Source: Marinibaculum sp040216765 (GTDB lineage Bacteria > Pseudomonadota > Alphaproteobacteria > Ferrovibrionales > Ferrovibrionaceae). Taken from it: a stretch of 64,000 nt of DNA. This document shows positions 24,421-33,800 of the stretch, in pieces. The notes below the pieces were generated by a model. It searched no databases. It saw nothing but the letters and a program-made list of their open reading frames with translations, and was not told where the DNA came from. Position 1 is the stretch's first letter; each line of letters opens with the position of its first letter. The stretch covers positions 1 through 64,000 of the forward strand of contig JAVJON010000004.1 in NCBI GenBank assembly GCA_040216765.1. Reading direction: 5' to 3'. Both the position numbers and the translations under genes were made by a program.

Positions 24421-25389
24421 TCACAGCCCCAGGATCCAGAGCAGACCGGCCAGCAGGACGACGAGCCCGCCCAGCAGCAGACAGGTGCTGACGGTGATGT
24501 CCAGTGCGGCGCGCATATGCACCGCCCGGGCATCGGCGCCGGCCTCGTTGATCCAGGGCTCCGGCGACTGGCGGCCGTCATAGGTTCGCGGACCGGACAG
24601 GCGCAGCCCCAGCGCGCCGGCCATCGCCGCCTCCGGCCAGCCGGCATTGGGCGACCGGTGCCGCCCGGCGTCGCGCCGCATGCAGTCCAGGCTGCGGCGC
24701 CAGTGACGGCCGGCACAGAGCGCGATCAGCAGCCCGGTCAGCCGCGCCGGCAGCCAGTTGACCAGGTCGTCGGTGCGCGCGGCGGCCCAGCCGAAAGCGC
24801 CATAGCGGGCGCCGCGATGGCCGATCATCGAATCGGCGGTGTTGATCGCCTTGTACAGCGCGATCCCCGGCAGGCCGAGCAGGCAGCCCCAGAATACCGG
24901 CGCCACCACACCGTCCGACAGATTCTCCGCCAGGCTCTCCAGGGCCGCGCGGCGGACCTGGCGCGGGTCCAGGGCGGAGACGTCGCGGCCGACGATCCGC
25001 GCCAGCGCCACCCGGGCGGTGGCCAGGCCGTCGTTGCGCAGCGCCGCCTCCACGTCGCGGACATGCTCCACCAGGCTGCGCTGGGCGATCAGGGTGCCGG
25101 CCAGCACCGCTTCCACGACGATGCCGCCCGGCAGGCGGCCCAGCAGATGGGAGATCAGCCAGGATGCCCCGCCGGCGACCAGCAGCAGCAGCGCCAGCGC
25201 GCCGATCCCGGCCAGGCGCCGGCGGCCGGGGGCGGCGCCGTCATGATTGAACGACCGGTCCGCCCGGTCGACGACACGCCCCATCAGCACGACCGGATGC
25301 GGCAGGCGCCGCCACAGCCGCGGCGGATCGCCGATCACCGCATCGGCCAGCATGGCCGCGGCCATCATGATCAGGGTTGCGGCGCCCAT
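24421..25389 (-). CDS. cobD: Adenosylcobinamide-phosphate synthase CobD/CbiB
   Basis: A 322-residue membrane enzyme that attaches the aminopropanol arm to adenosylcobyric acid. Family features: AMLADAVIGDPPRLWRRLPHPVVLMG split at the N-terminus (DAVIGDPP, HPVVLMGR), ARIVGRDVSALDP, ALESLAENLSDGVVAPVFW, YKAINTADSMIGHR and the C-terminal hydrophobic segment. ATG 25389 has GAGGAG seven bases before it and lies 19 bases inside the end of cobQ, so the two are translated together. It ends the minus-strand B12 unit that begins with btuC. Confidence 0.95.
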   Translation of the reverse strand: MGAATLIMMAAAMLADAVIGDPPRLWRRLPHPVVLMGRVVDRADRSFNHDGAAPGRRRLAGIGALALLLLVAGGASWLISHLLGRLPGGIVVEAVLAGTLIAQRSLVEHVRDVEAALRNDGLATARVALARIVGRDVSALDPRQVRRAALESLAENLSDGVVAPVFWGCLLGLPGIALYKAINTADSMIGHRGARYGAFGWAAARTDDLVNWLPARLTGLLIALCAGRHWRRSLDCMRRDAGRHRSPNAGWPEAAMAGALGLRLSGPRTYDGRQSPEPWINEAGADARAVHMRAALDITVSTCLLLGGLVVLLAGLLWILGL

Positions 25390-26858
25390 CCCGGCTCCTC
25401 GGCCAGGGCCAGCAGGCCGTCCAGGTCCAGATGGCGCTCCAGCGCCCGCGCGATGCCGTCCAGCGCCGCATCGACCCCTGCCTCGAAATCCAGGCCGGCG
25501 GCGGTGCCCGGCCGCAGGCTGTCGAGCCAGGCCGCGCGGAACCGGTCGGACCCGAACAGGCCGTGCAGGTAGCTGCCCTCCACCCGCCCGTCGGGCGAGC
25601 GCGCGCCGTCCGGCCGGCCGTCCAGCAGCGCCATCGGGCGGGCCGTGTCCGGCCCCGTCGTGCGACCCATATGGATCTCGTAGCCGGCCACCGCGGCATC
25701 GCCATAGGCCGGCGCCACGCCGGCGGCCTCGCGCAGGGTCTTCCCGGCCGCCATCACGGTGTCGACCTGCAGCAGCGCCAGGCCCGGCGAACGGCCCGCC
25801 GGGCCGTCGCTGCCGGCGGGGTCGTCGACCGAGCGGCCCAGCAGCTGCAGCCCGCCGCACAGGCCCAGCACCCGGCCGCCGGCGCGGCGATGGGCCAGGA
25901 TGTCGATATCCCAGCCCTGGGCGCGCAGCATGGCCAGGTCGCTGCGGCTGGACTTGGTGCCCGGCAGCACCACCGCATCGGCGTCGCGCGGCAGGGGGCG
26001 GCCGGGCGGGACGAAGTCGACATGCACGCGCGGCTCCGCGATCAGCGGGTCCAGGTCGTCGAACTTGGCGATCCGCGACAGCATCGGCACCGCGACCAGC
26101 ACCCGCCCGCCATCGCCGGCGGGCCGCGGCGCATCCAGCCGCACGGCATCCTCCGCCGGCAGCCGGCCGGCCTCCGCCAGCCAGGGCAGGATGCCCAGCG
26201 GGCGCCAGCCCGTCCGCTCCGCCACCGCCGCCATCCCGTCGGCAAAGAGCGCGGGATCGCCGCGGAACTTGTTCACCAGGAAGCCGCGGATGCGGGCGCG
26301 CTCGGCCGGCGGCAGCACCGCATGCGTGCCTACCAGCGCGGCGATGACCCCGCCGCGGTCGATATCGCCGATCAGTGCGACCGGCAGGCCGGCGGCCTCG
26401 GCAAAGCCCATGTTCGCCACGTCGCCGGCCCGCAGGTTGATCTCCGCCGGGCTGCCGGCGCCCTCCACCAGGACCAGGTCGCGCCCGCCGCAAACCCTGG
26501 CAAAGCTGTCCAGCACGGCGGGCAGGAAGCGCGCCTTGCGCGCGCCCCAGTCGCCGCTGGCGATGCGGCCTTCGGCATGACCCTGCAGGACGACCTGCGA
26601 GCCGCGGTCGCTCTCGGGCTTCAGCAGCACCGGGTTCATGTGGATCGACGGCTTCAGGCCGGCCGCGCGCGCCTGCAGCGCCTGGGCGCGGCCGATCTCG
26701 CCGCCCTCCACGGTCACGGCGGCGTTGTTGGACATGTTCTGCGGCTTGAACGGCGCCACCTTCAGGCCGCGCCGGGCAAAGGCGCGGGCCAGCCCCGCCA
26801 CCACCACCGACTTGCCCACGTCGGAGCCGGTGCCCTGGAGCATCAAGGCGCGGGTCAT
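25371..26858 (-). CDS. cobQ: Cobyric acid synthase CobQ
   Basis: A 495-residue glutamine-dependent amidotransferase that amidates four side chains of adenosylcobyrinic a,c-diamide. The N-terminal dethiobiotin synthetase-like domain has LMLQGTGSDVGKS (P-loop) and KPQNMSNNA; the C-terminal class I glutaminase has LGLCGGLQLLG with the nucleophile cysteine and GSYLHGLF with the catalytic histidine. Length is that of the family. It starts 26 bases after the DUF1636 gene and overlaps cobD, so btuC, btuD, DUF1636, cobQ and cobD look like one transcript. Confidence 0.97.
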   Translation of the reverse strand: MTRALMLQGTGSDVGKSVVVAGLARAFARRGLKVAPFKPQNMSNNAAVTVEGGEIGRAQALQARAAGLKPSIHMNPVLLKPESDRGSQVVLQGHAEGRIASGDWGARKARFLPAVLDSFARVCGGRDLVLVEGAGSPAEINLRAGDVANMGFAEAAGLPVALIGDIDRGGVIAALVGTHAVLPPAERARIRGFLVNKFRGDPALFADGMAAVAERTGWRPLGILPWLAEAGRLPAEDAVRLDAPRPAGDGGRVLVAVPMLSRIAKFDDLDPLIAEPRVHVDFVPPGRPLPRDADAVVLPGTKSSRSDLAMLRAQGWDIDILAHRRAGGRVLGLCGGLQLLGRSVDDPAGSDGPAGRSPGLALLQVDTVMAAGKTLREAAGVAPAYGDAAVAGYEIHMGRTTGPDTARPMALLDGRPDGARSPDGRVEGSYLHGLFGSDRFRAAWLDSLRPGTAAGLDFEAGVDAALDGIARALERHLDLDGLLALAEEPGWAPQP

Positions 26859-26884
26859 GCCGTCGGGCCGGTCATGGGTCCCGG

Positions 26885-27292
26885 TCAGGCGACGATATGG
26901 CCGGGCGGCGGCAGGCGCACGATGAAATGCCCCTTCACCCCTTCCGGCCATTGCCGGTAGGGCACCCGCCCCTCGGCGCTGTCGCGGTACAGCAGGAAGA
27001 AATCGACCAGCGCCTGCGCCGCCGCCCCGGTCGGCGCGAAGCCGCCCAGCACATAGCCGATCCGGCCGGGCGCCCGCAGATGCGCCGTGCAGTGACGGTC
27101 GCAGGCGAACAGGCAGGGCATCTCTTCCACCAGGACCGGTTCGGCCGCGCCGCTGGCGGCGGCCGCGCGGCGCACGGCCTGGACGAACAGGGCGCCGCCG
27201 CGCCGTCCGTCCGGCGCCTCGCTGGCCGTCGCGGAGAACCTGCAGGTGTTGCACAGCACGATCGCCGGCCCGTTTTCCGTCTGCCTCAGCAT
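26885..27292 (-). CDS. DUF1636 cysteine-rich metal-binding protein
   Basis: A 135-residue soluble protein of the DUF1636/COG5469 family. Cysteines stand as CNTC near the N-terminus and CLFACDRHCTAH in the middle, a thioredoxin-like [2Fe-2S] ferredoxin arrangement. Its ATG lies seven bases inside the end of the btuD gene, and cobQ follows 26 bases later, so it is embedded in the B12 uptake and synthesis unit. Family members recur beside cob genes in alphaproteobacteria, but no activity has been shown to my knowledge; a redox role in cobalt reduction or corrinoid handling is an inference. Confidence 0.85.
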   Translation of the reverse strand: MLRQTENGPAIVLCNTCRFSATASEAPDGRRGGALFVQAVRRAAAASGAAEPVLVEEMPCLFACDRHCTAHLRAPGRIGYVLGGFAPTGAAAQALVDFFLLYRDSAEGRVPYRQWPEGVKGHFIVRLPPPGHIVA

Positions 27293-28098
27293 CGGTCCTC
27301 TGTCTCCCTCGCTTGCGCGGATGCGGCCGGCACCCGGCGCCACGGCAGGACATAGCCCGCACCGCCGGCCGTGCCGGATACCGCCTCGATACCATAGACC
27401 CGGGCCAGCGGCTCCGGCGCCAGCACCGCCGCCGGCGGACCGTCGGCGGCCAGCCGTCCCCTGTCCAGCAGGACCAGCCGGTCGCAGAACCGCCCGGCCA
27501 GGGTCAGGTCGTGCAGCACGGCGACCACCAGCCGCCCCTCCCCCGCCAGGCCATGCAGCAGCTCCATCACCTGCAGCTGGTGGTAGGGGTCCAGCGAGGT
27601 GACCGGCTCGTCCGCCAGCAGGATCGGCGTTTCCCCCGCCAGGGCGCGCGCCAGCATCGCCCGCGCCCGCTCGCCGCCCGACAGGCTGGTCGCCTCCCGC
27701 CGCGCCAGGTGGCCGATATCGGCGCGCGCCATGGCCTCGCCCACCGCCCGGGCATCCGCCGCGCCCAGGCGCTGGAACGGCGCCAGGTGCGGCAGCCGCC
27801 CCAGCGCGACCAGGCGCGCGACCTCCAGCGGCCAATGCACCTGGTGGCCCTGCGGCAGGTAGGCGGCCTGCCGGGCGAGCAGCCGCCGGTCCAGCCTGCC
27901 GATCTCCGCCCCGTCCAGCAGCACCCGGCCGGATTTCGGGCGCAGCAGGCCAAGCAGCGCGCGCAGCAGGGTCGACTTGCCGGCGCCGTTCGGCCCGATC
28001 AGGCCGACCAGGCCGCCCGGCCGCAGGACAAGGTCGATGTCCCGCAGCACCGCGGCACCGCCCAGGTCGACCGACAGGCCCTGTGTGGCGAGCTCCAT
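27286..28098 (-). CDS. btuD: ABC transporter ATP-binding protein, cobalamin/iron-siderophore type
   Basis: A 270-residue ATPase with Walker A GPNGAGKSTLL, Q-loop YLPQG, signature TSLSGGERARAML, Walker B ILLADEP and the H-loop VLHDL. It belongs to the BtuD/FecE/HmuV branch by sequence and by the adjoining FecCD-type permease, whose stop overlaps its ATG in a TGATG. B12 is the likely cargo given cobQ and cobD downstream and the BtuF-like protein divergent upstream; ferric siderophore or heme transport cannot be excluded from the ATPase alone. Confidence 0.92.
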   Translation of the reverse strand: MELATQGLSVDLGGAAVLRDIDLVLRPGGLVGLIGPNGAGKSTLLRALLGLLRPKSGRVLLDGAEIGRLDRRLLARQAAYLPQGHQVHWPLEVARLVALGRLPHLAPFQRLGAADARAVGEAMARADIGHLARREATSLSGGERARAMLARALAGETPILLADEPVTSLDPYHQLQVMELLHGLAGEGRLVVAVLHDLTLAGRFCDRLVLLDRGRLAADGPPAAVLAPEPLARVYGIEAVSGTAGGAGYVLPWRRVPAASAQARETEDRC

Positions 28099-29114
28099 CA
28101 CCAGATCCGCCTTGACTGCAGCACGACATAGATGAAGACCGGCACGCCGAGCAGCGCGGTGACCACGCCGAGCTTCAGCTCGTTGGTGGCGGGGATCAGC
28201 CGCACCGCCACGTCGGCGGCGGTCAGCAGCGCGGCGCCGGCCAGGGCGGAGGGCAGGATCAGGCGCGAGGGCTGGAAGCCGGCCAGCGGGCGCAGCAGAT
28301 GCGGCACCACCAGGCCCAGGAAGCCGATCGCACCGGACACCGCCACCGCGCCGCCGACCCCCAGCGCCACCCCGGCGACCAGCCGCAGCCGCACCCGCCC
28401 CAGGTCGAAGCCCAGGCTGCGCGCGCTGTCCTCGCCCAGGGCCATGGCATCCAGCGCGCGGGCATCCCAGGCGAGCAGCACCAGGCCGGCGGCGATCAGC
28501 GGCAGGGCGAGCCAGACATGCTGGAAGCTGCGATCCTCCAGCGAGCCGAGCAGCCAGAAGCTGATCTCCATCGCGGCAAAGGGGTTCGGCGACATGTTCA
28601 GCGCCAGGCTGATCGCCGCGCCGGCGCCGGCGCCGACCGCGATGCCGGCCAGGATCAGGGCCAGCGGATTCTCCGACCAGCGCGCCAGCGCCAGGACCAG
28701 CAGCAGCGCCAGCAGGGCGCCGGCCACCCCCATCGCCGGCAGGGCCAGCGGAAACGCCGCCGCCAGGCCGAAGTAGAGTGCGATCACCGCCCCCAGCGCG
28801 GCCCCGCCGGAGGCGCCCAGGACCGATGGCTCCGCCAGCGGGTTGCGCAGATAGCCCTGCAGCGCCGCGCCGGCTGAGGCCAGCATGGCGCCGACCGCCA
28901 GGCTGAGCAGCAGCCGCGGCAGGCGGATCTGCACCACGATCGCCTGCGCGATCGCATCGCCCTGCCCGGTCAGCGCCTGCAGCACGGCGCCGGGCGACAG
29001 CGCGGCCGGCCCGACCAGCAGCGAGGCCGCCGCCGCCACGAGCAGCAGCGCCAGCAGCGCCGGCGCCAGCCCGCGGCGCGCCGGCGCAAGGGCCAGGGCG
29101 GCGGGGTCGGTCAT
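28098..29114 (-). CDS. btuC: FecCD-family permease, probable cobalamin importer
   Basis: A 338-residue polytopic permease with about nine to ten hydrophobic helices. Family segments are AIVVQIRLPRLLLSLAVGA (split here), GAALQGYLRNPLAEPSVLGASGGAALGA, ALGEDSARSLGFDLGRVR, the coupling-helix region, and GFLGLVVPHLLRPL. ATG 29114 is chosen over 29135 because the upstream residues are unlike the family. It leads the minus-strand unit btuC-btuD-DUF1636-cobQ-cobD and is divergent from the binding protein. No cobalamin riboswitch is seen in front of it. Confidence 0.92.
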   Translation of the reverse strand: MTDPAALALAPARRGLAPALLALLLVAAAASLLVGPAALSPGAVLQALTGQGDAIAQAIVVQIRLPRLLLSLAVGAMLASAGAALQGYLRNPLAEPSVLGASGGAALGAVIALYFGLAAAFPLALPAMGVAGALLALLLVLALARWSENPLALILAGIAVGAGAGAAISLALNMSPNPFAAMEISFWLLGSLEDRSFQHVWLALPLIAAGLVLLAWDARALDAMALGEDSARSLGFDLGRVRLRLVAGVALGVGGAVAVSGAIGFLGLVVPHLLRPLAGFQPSRLILPSALAGAALLTAADVAVRLIPATNELKLGVVTALLGVPVFIYVVLQSRRIW

Positions 29115-29158
29115 GGGCGGCTCTCGCGGACGCACGTGCCGCCGGCCTCTCCCCCGCC

Positions 29159-29244
29159 GTCATCCCGGCCTGCGAGCCGGGATCCATTCCGCCAGCCTGG
29201 CAGCGCTGCCGGCGGAATGGAGTCCCGCCCAAGGCGGGAATGAC
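29159..29244. repeat. REP-like intergenic inverted repeat between btuC and btuF
   Basis: The outer arms GTCATCCCGGCC and GGCGGGAATGAC are near inverted copies, and each side contains its own stem (CCCGGC-N6-GCCGGG; CCCGCC-N3-GGCGGG), with an inner ATTCCGCC / GGCGGAAT pair. This is the alphaproteobacterial extragenic-palindrome type. It fills most of the divergent region, so promoters must lie close to the genes. Confidence 0.75.
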
Positions 29245-29344
29245 GTGGTGGTGGAGCGGGGCGCGGCCGGACCTCCGCCGCCGTTTTGACAGCCGAACGG
29301 TCCGGCGAGCATGGTGCGCCCTCCGTCGACCGAAGGACCCGCAT

Positions 29345-30214
29345 GTGAAACGTCTGGCGCCGATACTCGCCCTGCTGTTGTTCGCCATGCCTGCGCAGGC
29401 CGAGACGCAGCGCCCGCAGCGCATCGTCTCGATGAATCTCTGTGCCGACCAGTACCTGATGGCGCTGGCGGACAAGGGCCAGGTTGCCGCGCTGACCCAC
29501 TATGCCCGCGACCCGGCGCTGTCCGCCGAGGCGGTGGAGGCCGAATCCTGGCCGGTCACCCGGGGCAGCGCGGAAGAGATCCTGCTGCTGCAGCCCGACC
29601 TGGTCATCGCCAGCCCGTTCCGCCGGAAGGAGACCCGCGCCCTGCTCGAACCGTTCGGCTTTCCCACCCTGGAGATCCGCCCGGCCCGCAGCTTCGCGGA
29701 GATCGTCGCGCAGACCCGCCAGATCGCCGCCGCGATCGGCCAGGCCGCGCGGGGCGAACGGCTGGTTGCCGCGATGCAGGCAGAGATGGCCGGCGTGGAC
29801 TCGATCGGGGTGGCGCCCGCGCCGGAAGGCGAGCGGCCGGAGGCCGTGCACTACCAGCGGCGCGGCTTCGTCACCGGCACCGAGACCCTGCTGGACGAGA
29901 TCATGGCGCAGGCCGGCCTGGACAACCTGGCCGCCCGCCTGGGCAAGCGCTTCATCGGACGGGTCGGCCTGGAGGAGATCGTCGCCGCCGCGCCGGACCA
30001 CCTGCTGCTCAGCCAGGGCAACGACCGGGCGGTCGAGCAGGCGGTCGACCTGGGCACCGAGCTGCTGCTGCACCCGGTCCTGCTGGACCGCCATCCGCGC
30101 GACCGGCGGCTCACCCTGCCGCAGGCGGCCACGGTCTGCGGCGGCCCGTCCTATGCGCCGGCGGTGCGCCGGTTGCGCGAACAGGTGCGGGGGGCCCATC
30201 CCGCAGGCTCCTGA
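29345..30214 (+). CDS. btuF: Periplasmic cobalamin-binding protein, BtuF-like
   Basis: A 289-residue class III solute-binding protein. The signal peptide is KRLAPILALLLFAMPAQA, cut before ETQ. The mature protein opens with QRIVSMNLCADQYLMALA and has EEILLLQPDLVIAS and PFGFPTLEI, the usual two-lobe BtuF/FhuD layout with a helical linker. I used GTG 29345; the nearby ATG at 29343 is in another frame and stops at once. It is divergent from btuC and convergent with cobO, with 24 bases between the ends. Cargo is inferred from the B12 surroundings. Confidence 0.88.
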   Translation: MKRLAPILALLLFAMPAQAETQRPQRIVSMNLCADQYLMALADKGQVAALTHYARDPALSAEAVEAESWPVTRGSAEEILLLQPDLVIASPFRRKETRALLEPFGFPTLEIRPARSFAEIVAQTRQIAAAIGQAARGERLVAAMQAEMAGVDSIGVAPAPEGERPEAVHYQRRGFVTGTETLLDEIMAQAGLDNLAARLGKRFIGRVGLEEIVAAAPDHLLLSQGNDRAVEQAVDLGTELLLHPVLLDRHPRDRRLTLPQAATVCGGPSYAPAVRRLREQVRGAHPAGS

Positions 30215-30238
30215 CCGGCCGGGCTGTCGCCCGGCCAC

Positions 30239-30880
30239 CTAGAACTCGATCCCCGCCTGCGCCTTCACCCCGTCGCGGAACGGATGCTTGACCAGGCTCA
30301 TCTCGGTGACCAGGTCGGCGGCCTCGATCAGCTCCGGCCGGGCATTGCGGCCGGTGACGATGACATGGGTGTCGGCGGGGCGCTCCCGCAGGAAGGCCAC
30401 CACCGGCGCGATCGGCAGGTAGTCGTAGCGCAGCACGATGTTCAGCTCGTCGCAGAGCACCATGGTGATCGCGGGGTCCAGGATCATCTCCTGCGCCGCG
30501 GCCCAGGCGCGCTCGGCGGCGGCGATGTCGCGCGCCCGGTCCTGGGTCTCCCAGGTGAAGCCCTCGCCCATCACCTTCACCACCACCTGGTCGGGGAAGG
30601 CATCCAGCACGACCTTCTCGCCGGTGTCCCAGGCGCCCTTGATGAACTGCACCACGCCGACCTTGCGGCCATGGCCGATGGCGCGGGCGACCATGCCCAT
30701 GGCGGCCGTGGTCTTGCCCTTGCCCTTGCCGGTATGGACGATCAGCAGGCCCTTCTCGATCTTCTTTTCCGCCATCATCCGGTCGCGGGCGGCCTTCACC
30801 TTGCGCATCTTCTCCGCGTGGCGGGCATCCTCGCCCCCGTCGCGGCCAGCCGTGCCGCTGTCCTCCGGCGTCTCGCTCAT
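30239..30880 (-). CDS. cobO: Cob(I)yrinic acid a,c-diamide adenosyltransferase CobO
   Basis: A 213-residue CobA/CobO-type enzyme that adds the 5'-deoxyadenosyl group to cobalt(I) corrinoids using ATP. LIVHTGKGKGKTTAAMGM is the atypical P-loop, followed by VVQFIKGAW, MVLCDELNIVLRYDYL and HVIVTGRNARPELIEAADLVTEM, all diagnostic. The N-terminal 40 residues are charged and probably flexible. Its ATG overlaps the cobN stop in ATGA (30877-30880), so adenosylation is translated together with cobalt insertion. Confidence 0.97.
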   Translation of the reverse strand: MSETPEDSGTAGRDGGEDARHAEKMRKVKAARDRMMAEKKIEKGLLIVHTGKGKGKTTAAMGMVARAIGHGRKVGVVQFIKGAWDTGEKVVLDAFPDQVVVKVMGEGFTWETQDRARDIAAAERAWAAAQEMILDPAITMVLCDELNIVLRYDYLPIAPVVAFLRERPADTHVIVTGRNARPELIEAADLVTEMSLVKHPFRDGVKAQAGIEF

Positions 30881-33800
30881 CTGAACTCTCCCGTCTGGGC
30901 GGCCAGCGCCGCCAGGGTGCCGCCCGCGCTGTTGCTTGCCGGCCGCCACAGGCCGCGGTCGATCGCCTCCTGGAAGCGGGCGGCGGTTTCCCGCAGGGCG
31001 GCGGGGTTGCTGTCGGCCATGAAGCCGCGGACCTGCGGGTCCGCCAGATAGGCGGCGAACAGCAGGTCGAACTGATGGTCCTTCACCAGGCCGGTCGTCG
31101 CGGCAAAGGCGAACAGGTAGTCGATTGTGGCGGCGATCTCGAACGCCCCCTTGTAGCCGTGGCGCATCACCCCGGCGATCCATTTCGGGTTGGCGGCGCG
31201 GCCCCGGACGATGCGCGCCAGCTCGTCCTCCAGCCGGCGCACCCGCGGCCGCTCCGGCCGCGAATGGTCGTTGTGGTAGACCTCCGGCGCGGTGCCGCGC
31301 AACCGGGTCACCGCGGCCGTCATGCCGCCCTCGAACTGATAATAGTCGTCGGAATCCAGCAGGTCGTGCTCGCGATTGTCCTGGTTCTGGACCACCGCCT
31401 CGACCCCGGCCAGGCGGGCGGCGAAGCGGTCGCGGGCGGCGCTGCCCTCCCGGCCGGCGCCGTAGGCAAAGCCGCCCCAGTCCAGATAGGCATCGGCCAG
31501 GTCGCCGCGGTCGCGCCACAGCCCCTCGTCGAACAGCGCCTGCAGGCCCGCGCCATAGGCGCCGGGCGCCGAGCCGAACACCCGGTAGCCGGCCTGCAGC
31601 GCGGCCTCCTCGGCCGTCGCGCCGGCGGCCCGCAGCGCCGCCGCCTCGGTGGCAGCCGCCGCGGCCAGGGGGTTCTCCGCCGCCGGCTCGTCCAGCGCCA
31701 TCACCGCGCGCGCGGCGGAATCCAGCAGGTCGATCTGCGCCGGAAAGGCATCCCGGAAGAATCCCGATACCCGGAAGGTCACGTCGACCCGCGGCCGCCC
31801 CAGCGCGGACAGGGGCAGGATCTCGAAGCCGGTGACCCGGCGCGCCGCCGCGTCCCAGGTCGGCCGCACCCCCATCAGCGCCAGGGCCTGGGCAATATCG
31901 TCGCCGCCGGTGCGCATGTTCGCCGTGCCCCAGCCGGTCAGCGCCATGCGCCTGGGCCAGTCGCCGTGGCGCTGCAGATAATCCTCCACCAGCAGTTCCG
32001 CCGAGGCGCGGCCCAGCGACCAGGCCGCCGGCGTGGGCACGGCGCGGGTGTCCACGGAATAGAAGTTGCGGCCGGTCGGCAGCACCTCGGGCCGGCCGCG
32101 GGTCGGCGCGCCGGACGGCCCCGGCGGCACGAAGCGCCCGTCCAGGCCGCGCAGCAGGCCATCCAGCTCCGCCGGGCCGCAGCCGGCGACCGCCGGCCGC
32201 AGCTCGCTGGCGATGACGTCCAGCACGGCCCCCGTAGCCGGCCAGTCCGCGGCCGGCCAGTCGCCGGCGACCAGGTCCGCGGCCAGGGCCTCCAGCCGCT
32301 CCAGGCTGTCGCCGGCGCTGCGCCAGGGCGCCGGCAGCAGGTCCGCCAGCGCCGCGGGCCGCGGCCCGTCCCAGGCATCGCCCAGCGCGGCATCGAGCGG
32401 GTCCCAGTCCCCCAGGCCCAGATCGGCGGCAAGCGCCCGCAGCAGCGAGGCCTGGCCATCGCGGCCATGGCCGCGCGGCAGCCGGGTCAGGGCGACCAGC
32501 AGGTCGCGGCACTGGCGGCCTTCGGGCGCGCGGCCGAAGACATGCAGGCCGTCCCGGATCTGCAGCTCCTTCAGCTCGCAGAGATAGGCGTCGAGCCGCG
32601 CCAGGGCGCCGTCCTCGCCACCCTGCGCGGCGCCCGCCGCTCCCGGGCCGGAAGCGGCCTCCAGGTCCCGGTCCAGCCCGATCGCGGCGGCCAGGCCAAG
32701 GATCTCGCGCCGCAGGAAGGCGACCCGCCGCGGATCGCCCTGCGCGGCGTCGTAATACTCGTCGACCAGCGCCTCCAGGTCCTTCAGCGGGCCATAGCTT
32801 TCGGCGCGGGTCAGCGGCGGGGTCAGGTGGTCCACGATCACCGCGGCGGCGCGGCGCTTGGCCTGGCTGCCCTCGCCCGGGTCGTTGACGATGAACGGGT
32901 AGAGATGCGGCAGCGGCCCCAGCGCCGCCTCCGGATAGCAGCCCGCCGACAGGGCCAGCGCCTTGCCGGGCAGCCATTCCAGATTGCCATGCTTGCCCAG
33001 ATGCACGACGGCATGGGCGTCGAAGGCGCCCCGCAGCCAGGCATAGAAGGCCAGGTAGCCATGCGGCGGCACCAGCGCCGGGTCGTGATAGCTGGCCTGC
33101 GGATCGATGTTGTAGCCACGCGCCGGCTGGATCGCGATCGCCACATTGCCCAGCATCAGCACCGGCAGCACGAACCCCGCCGCGCCGTCGCGACGGCCGA
33201 AGAACGGGTCGGCCTCCGGCGCGCCCCAGCGCGCCGTCAGGTCGCGGCGCAGGCCCGCCGGCAGGCCGGCGAAGAACGCCTGGTAGGCCGTCAGCGGCAG
33301 GAAGGCGCCGCCGCTCCTGTCCCGGCGGGCGGCATTGGTGGGCCCGGCCGACAGGCGCCGCATCAGCGCATCGCCATCGCCCGGCAGATCCGCCACCGCA
33401 TAGCCGGCCCCGGCCATCGCCTGCAGGACGGCGACCGCGCTGGCCGGCGTGTCCAGGCCGACGCCGTTGCCCAGCCGGCCGTCGCGATTGGGGTAGTTCG
33501 CCAGCACCAGCGCGACCCGGCGGTCCGCCGGCGCGGTCCGCCGCAGCCTGGCCCAGCGCGCCGCGAGGGCGGCGACGAAGGCGATGCGGTCCGGCTCCGG
33601 GACATGGCCGGTGACCGGCCATTGCGTCGCCGGGTCGATCTCTTCGGCCGCCTTGAAGGCGATGGCGCGGGTGAATATGCGGCCGTCGACCTCCGGCAGG
33701 GCGACATTCATCGCCATGTCGCGCGCGGTGAGCCCGGCGCTGCCCGCCGCCCAGCCGTCCCGGTCCCCGGCGGCCAGCACCGCCTGCAGCACCGGGCAGT

